Shown piece by piece: positions 13,616 through 21,013 of a DNA stretch of 27,761 nucleotides. The position numbers were made by a program, and so were the translations under genes. The stretch lies in NCBI GenBank assembly GCA_964355365.1, contig CAYHEX010000018.1:1-27761 (forward strand). The letters run 5' to 3'. The notes under the pieces are model-generated. The model had not been told where the DNA came from, made no database searches, and saw only the letters and a program-made list of their open reading frames with translations. Each line of letters starts with the position of its first letter. Within the stretch, counting starts at the first letter, position 1. Origin of the DNA: SCUN01 sp964355365. Lineage in GTDB: Bacteria; Acidobacteriota; Vicinamibacteria; Vicinamibacterales; SCN-69-37.

Positions 13616-15700
13616 ATGGCTCGCAAAGCGCTCGTTCTCGTTGCCCTCATCGTGCTGGCCGTCGCCGGCTGGTGGTTCACACGCACGCCCGGATTCACGA
13701 TGGCGCCCAATCCTGAGCGCAACGTCCTGCTGGTGACCATCGACACCCTGCGCGCCGACGCGCTCGGGTCGTACGGCGGACGGGCGATCACGCCCAATCT
13801 CGACCGCCTCGCCGCCCGCGGCGCCCGCTTCGACTTCGCGCACGCCCACGCAGTGGTCACCCTCGCATCGCACGCGTCGATCCTGACCGGCCGCTATCCG
13901 TACGAGCACGGCATCCGCGACAACACCGGCTATCGCTTTCCCAAAACGATGCCCACGGCCGCAACCCTGCTGAAGGCCGGCGGCTTTGCCACCGGCGCAT
14001 TCATCGGCGGATTTCCGCTCGATCACCGCTTCGGCCTAGACACCGGCTTCGACGTGTACGACGACAATCTGGCGCCCGCCGCCGGCGCAGAGGGCGGGGA
14101 ACGCGAGCGCCTCGCCGATGCCGTTGTCGGTTCAACGCTGACCTGGATCGGACAGCAGCAGGGCAAGTGGTTCTCGTGGGTCCACGTGTACGACCCGCAT
14201 GTGACCTACGCACCGCCCAAGGAATGGGCCGACAAGTTCCCATCCGACCCGTACCTCGCCGAAGTGTCGTGGACCGACTTCGCGCTCGGCGCCCTCTTCG
14301 ATCGTCTGGCCGCGCTTCCCCGCTCCACGCTCGTCATCGTGACGGCCGACCACGGTGAATCGCTCGGCGAACATGGCGAACTCACCCACAGCCTCTTCGC
14401 CTATGAATCAACGCTGCGCGTACCGCTGATCATCGCGGAACTCGGCGGCACGCAGACCTCCGCGCCGCGCGGCGTGCTCGTCAACTCACCCGTGCGTCAC
14501 GTCGATCTGCTGCCGACGATGCTCGACGCGGCCGGTGCGCCGGCCGCCACGGGCGTAGCCGGCTCGTCACTGCGTGACCTGATCGCCTCGGGCGGCGGCG
14601 CCGATCGGCCGTCGTACTTCGAAGCCATGAGCGCCAACATCGCGCGGGGCTGGGCGCCGCTGCGCGGCGTGCTCGTCGGCCGCGAGAAATTCATCGAGCT
14701 GCCGATCGCGGAGCTCTACGAACTGAGCGACGATGCGAAGGAACTGCGCAACGTCGTGTCGGTGAGAACCGACCGCGCGTCCGTGCTCACCAACACGCTG
14801 AAGAGCTTCAACGTGGCGCCGCCCGGACGTCCGCAGGCGGAAACGTCTGACACGGTCGAGGCCCTGCGCTCGCTCGGCTACATCGGCGGCGCGGTGGCGG
14901 CGGTCCGTGAGACGTACACCGAGGCCGACGATCCGAAGAAGCTGATCGAGCTCGAGCAGGCGATGACTGCGGCCATGGGCAAGTTTCAGAACGGGGACGC
15001 GGCTGGAGCCATCGCCGTGTATCAGAGTGTGATTGCGCGGCGCCCCGACATGGAGGACGCGTACCGCAAGCTGGCCTTCACCTACTGGCGCACGGGCCGG
15101 CCCGCCGAGGCGATCGCCACACTCGAAGGCGCGCTGCGCGCCGGCATCACGCAGAGCGAAGTGAAGATCAAGCTCGGCGAGTATCTCGCCCGGAGCGGTC
15201 AGGCGGGCAAGGCGATTCAGCTGCTCTCGTCATTTGCGGGCGACGATCCCGACGCGCTGATTGCGCTCGGCAACGCGTATCAGTTCTCTGGAAAGCCCGC
15301 TGACGCGGTCAAAGTGTTTCAACATCTGATCGCGGTGGATCCGAAGAGCGGCGTCGGACATCAGAACATCGGCGTCATCAGACTGCAGGCCAACGATCTG
15401 GCCGGCGCCGAGCAGGAACTGCGCAACGCGCTCGAGCTCGAACCGGGTCTATCGACAGCGTTCACAGCGCTCGGCGTGGTGTTCGCGCGCACGAATCGTC
15501 CGGGCGACGCGATCGAGGCGTGGAAGCGCGCTGTCGCGCTCGACGGCGCGGAATTCGACGCGATGTACAACCTGATCGGCGCGCTGGCGCAGTCGGGCCA
15601 GATCAACGACGCGCGCGCGTACGGCGAGCAGTTCCTCAAGACCGCGCCGCCCGCGCTGCAGAACGAAATCGACGCGGTCAGAAGACTGCTCGGAAAGTAG
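13616..15700 (+). CDS. Membrane-anchored sulfatase-fold hydrolase with C-terminal TPRs (2)
   Basis: A 694-residue paralogue of the gene at 6922, co-linear over its whole length. It starts MARKALVLVALIVLAVAGWW, one membrane helix with an N-in topology. Active-site elements: NVLLVTIDTLRAD (Asp43), nucleophile loop VVTLASHASILTG with Thr82 in place of the sulfatase Cys/Ser, and TADHGESLGEHG (Asp245, His246). TPR repeats occupy residues about 435-690, introduced by the YTEADDPKKL sequence shared with the first copy. Enzyme class is inferred as phosphatase/phosphotransferase-like rather than sulfatase; the substrate is unknown. No ribosome binding site is seen; TAAGCT (13600-13605) lies 9-10 nt before the ATG. 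Element C begins at the last two bases of the stop codon. Confidence 0.87.
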   Translation: MARKALVLVALIVLAVAGWWFTRTPGFTMAPNPERNVLLVTIDTLRADALGSYGGRAITPNLDRLAARGARFDFAHAHAVVTLASHASILTGRYPYEHGIRDNTGYRFPKTMPTAATLLKAGGFATGAFIGGFPLDHRFGLDTGFDVYDDNLAPAAGAEGGERERLADAVVGSTLTWIGQQQGKWFSWVHVYDPHVTYAPPKEWADKFPSDPYLAEVSWTDFALGALFDRLAALPRSTLVIVTADHGESLGEHGELTHSLFAYESTLRVPLIIAELGGTQTSAPRGVLVNSPVRHVDLLPTMLDAAGAPAATGVAGSSLRDLIASGGGADRPSYFEAMSANIARGWAPLRGVLVGREKFIELPIAELYELSDDAKELRNVVSVRTDRASVLTNTLKSFNVAPPGRPQAETSDTVEALRSLGYIGGAVAAVRETYTEADDPKKLIELEQAMTAAMGKFQNGDAAGAIAVYQSVIARRPDMEDAYRKLAFTYWRTGRPAEAIATLEGALRAGITQSEVKIKLGEYLARSGQAGKAIQLLSSFAGDDPDALIALGNAYQFSGKPADAVKVFQHLIAVDPKSGVGHQNIGVIRLQANDLAGAEQELRNALELEPGLSTAFTALGVVFARTNRPGDAIEAWKRAVALDGAEFDAMYNLIGALAQSGQINDARAYGEQFLKTAPPALQNEIDAVRRLLGK

Positions 15701-15752
15701 ATCAAGAGCGAATTCACCATGGAGAGCACGTAGATCCATGGAGAAGATCACA

Positions 15753-15782
15753 CCGTAAACAGCCGTAAACAGCCGTAGACAT
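15753..15782 (+). repeat. Decamer array CCGTAAACAG, three units
   Basis: CCGTAAACAG occurs twice in tandem (15753-15772), followed by CCGTAGACAT and then TCGTAGTCGC, a decayed fourth unit. It lies inside element C between its left end and its cloverleaf core and is absent from element B. Confidence 0.75.
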
Positions 15783-15788
15783 TCGTAG

Positions 15789-15810
15789 TCGCGGACCTTC
15801 AGGTCCGCGA
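15789..15810. repeat. Small CTTCAG-centred palindrome
   Basis: TCGCGGACCT (15789-15798) pairs perfectly with AGGTCCGCGA (15801-15810) across a two-base TC centre. The CTTCAG centre recalls the minus-strand reading of the palindrome at 9118-9137. The arms differ, so kinship rests on architecture rather than sequence. Confidence 0.65.
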
Positions 15811-16047
15811 GTCAGGATCTGACGCGGGGCCTGGCGGCCGCCTTCCTTGGCCTGAGCCTGTCGAAGGCGGCGGCACGACGAGCGAGGAAGATCAAGAACG
15901 AGAAAGCCCGGTGATCAAGGGGCTTTCTCGTTCTTGTTCTTCCTCGCTCGTCGTCAGCCCGGCGTAGCCGGGCCGCCAGGCCCGCAGTTGTTCAGGCCTT
16001 TCTCCATGGCCCTCCATGAATCTCCATGGTGGAAGCCGTTTTCGGAC

Positions 16048-16068
16048 TAGACTCCCCCTTTCGGAGGT
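16048..16068 (+). promoter_or_regulatory. -10 box and ribosome binding site of the M28 peptidase operon
   Basis: TAGACT at 16048-16053 is a -10 candidate located 13 bp after the end of element C. GGAGGT at 16063-16068 is a strong ribosome binding site 4 nt before ATG 16073. It rules out the in-frame ATG at 16016 inside the element. Confidence 0.55.
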
Positions 16069-16072
16069 CGCG

Positions 16073-17710
16073 ATGAAGGCACGGATCACAGTGTTGGCGT
16101 TGGCGGTGTTGTCGGTGACGGTTCTCGCCCAGGGACCGGCGCCATCGATCGCGGTGATCCGCCAGTCGGATTTGAAGACGGACCTGTTCTTTCTGGGCTC
16201 GGATGCGCTGCAGGGGCGGCTCACCAACACGCCCGGCAACCTGGTGGCGACCGAGTGGGTGAAGTCGCGGTTTGAACGACTGCATCTGGCGCCGGCCGTG
16301 CCCGGATACGTTCAGCACTACAACCTCATGACGATGGCGCTCGGTCCCACCAACGGACTCGAGCTCAACGGGGCGCCGATCGCGCACGGCGCGGGCTACT
16401 ACACGCAGCGCTTCAGCGCGACGGCCACGGCCAGCGGCCCCGTGGTGTTCGCCGGCTTCGGCATCACCGCGCCAGACCTCGGCTACAACGACTACAAGAA
16501 CGACCTGGTGAAGGGCGCGATCGTGCTGGTGATCGATCACGAGCCGGGCGAGCGCGACGAGAAGAGCCGGTTCGACGGCGTCGTCACCTCGGATTTGAGC
16601 GCTGGCTTCCGAAAAGCGCAGGCCGCACAGGCCCACGGCGCCGCCGGCATTTTGTTCGTCAGCGACGTGCACAACCATCCAGGTGGCGGCACCAACCTGA
16701 CCGCGCGGGGCGCATGGCCCGAGACGCCATCACGAGTCGGGACGTACACGCTCGAGACGTGGATGAAGAGCATCACCATTCCCGCCGCCCAGATTTCAGC
16801 GGACCTGGCCGCGACGTTGATCAAGGGCACCGGCCGCACACTCGACGACCTCGCGAAGGCCTCAGACACGGCGTCGGGAATCGCGCCCGTCTCGTTGCCA
16901 GGCGCGACCGCGAAGATCACGGCGAGCGTCACCCGCACGCCGGTTCCCGATCGCAATGTGCTGGCGATGGTCGAGGGCAGCGATCCGGCGCTGAAGAACG
17001 AATGGGTCGTCGTGAGCGCGCATGTCGATCACGACGGACTGAACGGCACGCAGATCATGAATGGCGCCGATGACGACGGCTCGGGGACAGTGGGGTTGCT
17101 GGCGATTGCCGAGGCCTACGCGGCGGCGGCCGAGGCCGGCCACAGACCCAGGCGATCGGTGCTCTTCGCGGCGTTCAACTCTGAAGAGCGCGGCCTCCTG
17201 GGCGCGTGGGCGTACACCGAGCAGCCCACCGTGCCGCTCAAGAACATCGTGGCCGTGCTGAACATGGACATGATCGGCCGCAACGAAGAAGTGCCGGAAC
17301 CCGCGCCGGTGGCCCCCGGTGCGCGCGCGGGCGGCGGCGGTCGGTTCAATGGCCTCGACCCGCAAACGGCCGAGTCGAACGCGAACGCGCTCAATATCAT
17401 CGGCGCGGTGCGGAGCCCCGATCTGAAGGCGGCGATCGACGCGGCCAACGGCGCGCAGAAGCTCCAGATCCGGTACCGCTACGACAACAACGCGTCGCAG
17501 TTGATGCGCCGCAGCGACCACTGGCCGTTCATCCAGCGCGGCATTCCCGGGGTGTGGGTGTTCACGGGGTTGCATCCCGACTACCACACGCCGCAGGACC
17601 GGCCGGAACGGATCAACTACGTGAAGATGGAAAAGATCGCGCGACTCGTGTACCAGACGAGCTGGAACCTCGCGAACGCCGCGTCGAAACCGAAGTTACT
17701 CAGTCGCTAG
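16073..17710 (+). CDS. M28-family zinc metallopeptidase with PA-like insert
   Basis: A 545-residue exported protein (signal peptide residues 1-19, ending VLAQ). Residues about 100-250 resemble a protease-associated domain (VVFAGFGITAPDLGYNDYKN, GAAGILFVSDVHNHPGG). The peptidase domain shows the M28 di-zinc ligand set: SAHVDHDG (His317), GADDDGSGT, NSEERGLLGA, LNMDMIGR, and PDYHTPQDRPERI with the last His. Family members are aminopeptidases or carboxypeptidases acting on secreted or periplasmic peptides; the exact specificity is not visible. A Gly/Ala-rich loop near residues 410-425 lies between two ligand motifs. Only 18 bp separate it from the thioredoxin gene, so the two form an operon. Confidence 0.92.
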   Translation: MKARITVLALAVLSVTVLAQGPAPSIAVIRQSDLKTDLFFLGSDALQGRLTNTPGNLVATEWVKSRFERLHLAPAVPGYVQHYNLMTMALGPTNGLELNGAPIAHGAGYYTQRFSATATASGPVVFAGFGITAPDLGYNDYKNDLVKGAIVLVIDHEPGERDEKSRFDGVVTSDLSAGFRKAQAAQAHGAAGILFVSDVHNHPGGGTNLTARGAWPETPSRVGTYTLETWMKSITIPAAQISADLAATLIKGTGRTLDDLAKASDTASGIAPVSLPGATAKITASVTRTPVPDRNVLAMVEGSDPALKNEWVVVSAHVDHDGLNGTQIMNGADDDGSGTVGLLAIAEAYAAAAEAGHRPRRSVLFAAFNSEERGLLGAWAYTEQPTVPLKNIVAVLNMDMIGRNEEVPEPAPVAPGARAGGGGRFNGLDPQTAESNANALNIIGAVRSPDLKAAIDAANGAQKLQIRYRYDNNASQLMRRSDHWPFIQRGIPGVWVFTGLHPDYHTPQDRPERINYVKMEKIARLVYQTSWNLANAASKPKLLSR

Positions 17711-17728
17711 AGAAGACGGAGACCTGCC

Positions 17729-18565
17729 ATGCGTCGTCTATTGCTGTTGTTGTCGTGTGTCGCGCTGCTCGCGCTGCCATCCATCGCGCAAGCCCAACAG
17801 GAAGACATCGGGTTTGCCACAGTCCCGCCGCGCGACATCGCGATGCCCGCGTTCACCGACGCGCACATCTCCGGGTTGTTGACGACGCTGGATACGCTGC
17901 TGGCCAAACAGACCGATCCGGACAAATGGACGAAGGACGCGGGTCTCCATTTCTGGCGGCTGATGAACCGGCTGCAGCTCGGACAGATGTCATCGACCCA
18001 GGAAGCCATGGTGCTGGCCAGATTCGACGCGTACGAGAAGACGCACCCGAAGGACAAGGCGGCGATCGACATTCAGCGCCGGACCGTGCGGGAGTTGATG
18101 ATCGGCAAGATCGCGCCGGAGATTGTCGGCAAAGACTACGACGGCGTCGAGTTCAGGCTGAGCGACTATCGCGGCAAGGTGACGGTGCTGTACTTCACGG
18201 GCCAATGGTGCGGCCCGTGCCGCGGCGAGTATCCGTACGAGCGGCTCATGCTCGAAGTGCACAAGGACGATCCGTTCGCGATCGTCTCGGTGAACAGCGA
18301 CGCGAAGCTCGAGACGGCGAAGCAGGCCAAGGTCGACGAGAAGCTGAACTTCCGCTCGTTCTGGGACGGCTACCTCGAGAAGAACACGTCAGGCCCGATC
18401 GCGACGGCGTGGAACGTCACGGGCTGGCCCGCGATCTACGTGCTCGATGCCAAAGGCACGATCCGCTTTGCGCAGCTTCGCCAGGAAGACATCCTCAAAG
18501 CCGTCAATCAGTTACTCGCCGAGCAGCGCGCCGCGGCCCCGAAGAAGCTGATCGAGCCTGACTGA
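17729..18565 (+). CDS. TlpA-like exported thioredoxin-fold protein
   Basis: A 278-residue protein with a signal peptide (MRRLLLLLSCVALLALPSIA, then QAQ). An alpha-helical N-terminal region of about 110 residues precedes the thioredoxin fold. That fold begins at APEIVGKDYDGVEFRLSDYR and contains YFTGQWCGPCRGEYP, with Cys161 and Cys164 as the redox pair. The cis-Pro region appears as VTGWPAIYVLD. Family members (TlpA/ResA/redoxin) reduce or exchange disulphides outside the cytoplasm. GGAGA at 17718-17722 lies 6 nt before the ATG. Downstream gene of the M28 operon; a role in keeping periplasmic thiols reduced is inference. Element D lies right after the stop. Confidence 0.9.
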   Translation: MRRLLLLLSCVALLALPSIAQAQQEDIGFATVPPRDIAMPAFTDAHISGLLTTLDTLLAKQTDPDKWTKDAGLHFWRLMNRLQLGQMSSTQEAMVLARFDAYEKTHPKDKAAIDIQRRTVRELMIGKIAPEIVGKDYDGVEFRLSDYRGKVTVLYFTGQWCGPCRGEYPYERLMLEVHKDDPFAIVSVNSDAKLETAKQAKVDEKLNFRSFWDGYLEKNTSGPIATAWNVTGWPAIYVLDAKGTIRFAQLRQEDILKAVNQLLAEQRAAAPKKLIEPD

Positions 18566-18572
18566 GTGCCCT

Positions 18573-18784
18573 GCTGACGCGGGGCCTGGCGGCCGCCTTC
18601 CTTGGCCTGAGCCTGTCGAAGGCGGCGGCACGACGAACGAGAGAGAGCGAGAACGAGAGAGCCCGGGGATCGAGGGGCTTTCTCGTTCTCGCTCTCTCTC
18701 GTTCGTCGTTAGCCCGGCGTAGCCGGGCCGACAGGCCCCACACCGTGCAGCTCCATGGCCCTCCATGGAGCTGCATGGTGAGCA
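18573..18784. repeat. Intergenic element D: cloverleaf core plus 18-bp terminal hairpin
   Basis: Located between convergent genes. The core has an outer stem 18582-18592 with 18728-18738 (one G-A mismatch) and a side arm 18592-18600 with 18618-18626. The central stem is 18630-18664 with 18675-18709: 35 bp, one G-T pair, loop GGGGATCGAG. The second side hairpin is 18712-18718 with 18722-18728. The left CCATGG end seen in B and C is missing. The right end, 18741-18780, has become an 18-bp hairpin of its own (18741-18758 with 18763-18780, loop CCCT, one G-T pair). Confidence 0.88.
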
Positions 18785-18799
18785 GCCCTTGAACTTGCT

Positions 18800-19693
18800 C
18801 TACTTCAGATGCTTGTTGAACCAGCCGAGCGTGCGGTCCCACGCCAGCTTCGCGGATTTCTCGTCGTAGCGCGGTGTCGTGTCGTTATGGAAGCCGTGCT
18901 GCGCGCCGTCGTAGATGTAGGCCTCGTAGGTCTTGCCGGCGGCCTTCAGTGAGGCTTCGTACGCGGGCCAGGCGCCCGTGGTGCCGGTATCCGCACCGCC
19001 GAAGTTCAAGAGCAGCGGCGCCTTGATCTTCGTCGCGTCCTCCGCGTTCACGCCGCGTCCGTAGAACACCACGCCGGCGCCGAGATCAGGCTTGCGCACG
19101 GCCATCTGGTTCACGATGCCGCCGCCGAAACAGAAACCGACGATGCCGTACGTGCCGGTCGATTCGGGACGCGCCTTCAGCCAGTCCGCCGATGCCACGA
19201 AATCCTCGAACATCTTCGGGCCGTTCACCTGACGGAACTTCAGCGCACCCTCTTCGTCCGTCCCCGGAAAGCCGCCGACCGACGTCGTCCCATCCGGCGC
19301 GTACGCGACGAAGTTGGCGAGGGCCAGCCGCCGTGCCACGTCCTCGATGTAGGGGTTGAGCCCGCGATTCTCGTGAATGACCAGCACGGCCGGAAACTTG
19401 CCGGCCGCGGCCGGACGCGCGAAGTATCCCTTGATCGTGCCATTGCCTTGGGGGCTGTCGACCGTCTCGTAGCTCGTCTTGATCTTCGGATCGTCTTTGG
19501 CAACCTGCTGCGCATACGCGTAGTTGGGCCGCAAGCTCTCGAAGAGCGTCATCACCGTGACTCCACCGACGGCATATCGTTTCGCACGATCCAGAAAGTC
19601 GCGACGCGAGATCTCGCCGTGCTGGTACTCGTGAAACAGATCGAGCAGTTCCTGCGGGTAGTCGGACGCGGTCTTTCGGTTGGTGGGCGGCAT
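18800..19693 (-). CDS. Dienelactone hydrolase family protein with Tat-type signal
   Basis: A 297-residue alpha/beta hydrolase. The N-terminus carries a twin-arginine motif, SRRDFL (residues 29-34), and a hydrophobic stretch (AVGGVTVMTLF), so export by the Tat pathway is likely. The catalytic Cys188 lies in GFCFGGG, the Asp in FGGADTGTT and the His in AQHGFHND. IHENRG carries the Glu typical of the family. Dienelactone hydrolases open lactones in aromatic degradation, but many exported homologues have unknown esterase substrates. The 34-bp gap to element D holds no separate gene. ATG 19693 has no ribosome binding site; TAGAAT on the minus strand ends 8 nt upstream. Divergent from the GT87-like gene across 47 bp. 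Confidence 0.9.
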   Translation of the reverse strand: MPPTNRKTASDYPQELLDLFHEYQHGEISRRDFLDRAKRYAVGGVTVMTLFESLRPNYAYAQQVAKDDPKIKTSYETVDSPQGNGTIKGYFARPAAAGKFPAVLVIHENRGLNPYIEDVARRLALANFVAYAPDGTTSVGGFPGTDEEGALKFRQVNGPKMFEDFVASADWLKARPESTGTYGIVGFCFGGGIVNQMAVRKPDLGAGVVFYGRGVNAEDATKIKAPLLLNFGGADTGTTGAWPAYEASLKAAGKTYEAYIYDGAQHGFHNDTTPRYDEKSAKLAWDRTLGWFNKHLK

Positions 19694-19701
19694 GGGCCGA
19701 G

Positions 19702-19707
19702 ATTCTA
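19702..19707 (-). promoter_or_regulatory. -10 box TAGAAT of the dienelactone hydrolase gene
   Basis: TAGAAT on the minus strand lies 8 nt before ATG 19693, with no ribosome binding site between, which predicts a leaderless or nearly leaderless transcript. No clear -35 box is seen. Confidence 0.4.
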
Positions 19708-19740
19708 CACGGGCAGGCGTGAGATAGTCGTCGGCAATTG

Positions 19741-20988
19741 ATGGGTGGCTGGCGGGAACTCCTGACGTCGATCTTTCTTGTCCGCTCCGAGCGCCCCACG
19801 CCGGTGCCGCTCAGGGTGTGGCTGGTCATCGCCTCATTGAGCTTGACCGTCTCGGTCGCGGTGGCCCTGCAACCCGGCCAACTCGGCGACCTCGCGACCG
19901 TTCGCGCCTGGCTCCACTACTGGGTCACGGCCTGGGACAACCCCTACAAACACTTTGGCGCTGTGTTGGACTACCCGCCACTGGCGTTCCTGATGCTGTG
20001 GCCGCTCAGCCTTCCGTCGGAAGCCTCGGTCGCCTATTGGTTCCTGCCGACGGCCATCGTGTTGACGACGCTGGCGGTGTGGGCCCAGCTGCGATGGGTC
20101 TCGGATCGCCTGCAGATTTCGCTCTCCACCGGCGAGCGCGTCGCGCTGGTGGCGATGGTGTTGTCTGGCGGCGGCGTCCGCACGGGGATCTGGTTGGGAC
20201 AGACGATGGCGCTGAGCCTGCTGCTTGGGGCGTTGGCGATGCAATGGAAACGACGTCGCCCGTGGCTGGCCGCCGTGTGTCTCGCGCTCTGCTCGTTCAA
20301 ACCCCACATCGCCGTCGGATTTGGCCTGGCGATCCTGTTGGTCGAAGGCATCGGCATCCCGCTGGCCGCCGCGGCGATCACGATGCTGCTGTCCTGGATA
20401 TTCGCCGTCACCATCGGGGAGTCGCTGTTCAGCGTGGTCATCGACTACGCCAGTAATCTGCTGGCGCTCTATGGCGGCCCGGATCGGGTGCGAGGCATGC
20501 TCAGCATTCGCTTTGTGCTGGACGATCTGGTGGGCCACTACGCCACCGCCACGGTGATCTACCGCGTCCTCGCCGTCGGCTCGCTCATCACCATCGCCAC
20601 GCTGGCCAAACGCCGGAGCGTGGACGCGGTAACGCAGGTGCATGTGGCCGTCGTGTGCATGCTGTGGTCGCTCGTGTTTCTGCCGCACCAGCTCTACAAC
20701 AGTGTGTTTGCTGCGCCGGGACTGTTCCTGCTGATGTGGCCCGAGTCGGGGCTGATTCGTCGCCGTGGCGTTCGCGCCGCCGTCGTCGCCGCGTACGTGA
20801 TGTTCGGCGTGGTCGACATCGCCCGCCTGTTTCGCCTGCTGAGCCGGTGGATGCCTGAGTCTGATTGGGTGTGGTGGCTGGGCTACGACACGAGCCCCGT
20901 GCAACCGTTCGCGTTGTTCCTGCTGATCCTGTGGCGGCTCTACGAACGGCCGCGCGCGAACGCGCCGGCGGTGGAGCCGACCACGTAG
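19741..20988 (+). CDS. GT87-like polytopic membrane glycosyltransferase
   Basis: A 415-residue integral membrane protein with about ten hydrophobic helices. The motif DYPPLAFLMLWPLSLP at residues about 78-93, after an aromatic loop (HYWVTAWDNPYKHFGAV), is characteristic of the GT87/DUF2029 family, whose members use polyprenyl-phosphate mannose. A cluster of basic residues (QWKRRRPW) marks a cytoplasmic loop. The acceptor sugar or lipid is unknown. The TTG at 19738 directly before the ATG could also start the frame; I prefer ATG 19741. No ribosome binding site is visible. It stands 25 bp upstream of the GH3 gene, which appears to have its own -10 box. Confidence 0.75.
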   Translation: MGGWRELLTSIFLVRSERPTPVPLRVWLVIASLSLTVSVAVALQPGQLGDLATVRAWLHYWVTAWDNPYKHFGAVLDYPPLAFLMLWPLSLPSEASVAYWFLPTAIVLTTLAVWAQLRWVSDRLQISLSTGERVALVAMVLSGGGVRTGIWLGQTMALSLLLGALAMQWKRRRPWLAAVCLALCSFKPHIAVGFGLAILLVEGIGIPLAAAAITMLLSWIFAVTIGESLFSVVIDYASNLLALYGGPDRVRGMLSIRFVLDDLVGHYATATVIYRVLAVGSLITIATLAKRRSVDAVTQVHVAVVCMLWSLVFLPHQLYNSVFAAPGLFLLMWPESGLIRRRGVRAAVVAAYVMFGVVDIARLFRLLSRWMPESDWVWWLGYDTSPVQPFALFLLILWRLYERPRANAPAVEPTT

Positions 20989-21001
20989 AGCAGAGTCGCG
21001 A

Positions 21002-21007
21002 TACGAT
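21002..21007 (+). promoter_or_regulatory. -10 box TACGAT of the GH3 gene, leaderless arrangement
   Basis: TACGAT lies exactly 6 nt before ATG 21014 and no ribosome binding site is present, so transcription probably begins at the start codon. No good -35 box is seen. Confidence 0.4.
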
Positions 21008-21013
21008 CGCGGC

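Larger units (their letters stand above)
15699..16034. repeat. Intergenic element C: CCATGG-ended repeat with cloverleaf core
   Basis: This occupies nearly all of the 372-bp gap. The left end begins with AGATCAAGAGC (15699-15709), overlapping the preceding TAG stop. Two CCATGGAGA units then run into GAAGATCACACC (to 15754), as in element A. Next come a decamer array and a small palindrome. The core has an outer stem 15827-15837 with 15973-15983 (11 bp) and a side arm 15837-15845 with 15863-15871 (9 bp, 17-base loop). The central stem 15875-15909 with 15920-15954 has 34 of 35 pairs, with a single T-T at 15892/15937. The second side hairpin is 15957-15963 with 15967-15973. The right end 15999-16034 carries three CCATG units and mirrors the left end. 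No gene is apparent within it. Confidence 0.9.

Noticed and set aside
13535..14026. Upstream extension of VWFA protein 4 to ATG 14026
   Set aside because: The added region is antisense to the second sulfatase-fold gene and would bury the signal peptide.
15827..15983. tRNA or known riboswitch as explanation for the cloverleaf
   Set aside because: Arm lengths (11, 9, 35 and 7 bp) and loops do not fit tRNA; there is no anticodon loop, T-loop or CCA end, and no riboswitch consensus is recognised.
16016..16072. N-terminal extension of the M28 peptidase from ATG 16016
   Set aside because: The ATG belongs to the repeat end. ATG 16073 has GGAGGT upstream and directly begins a signal peptide.
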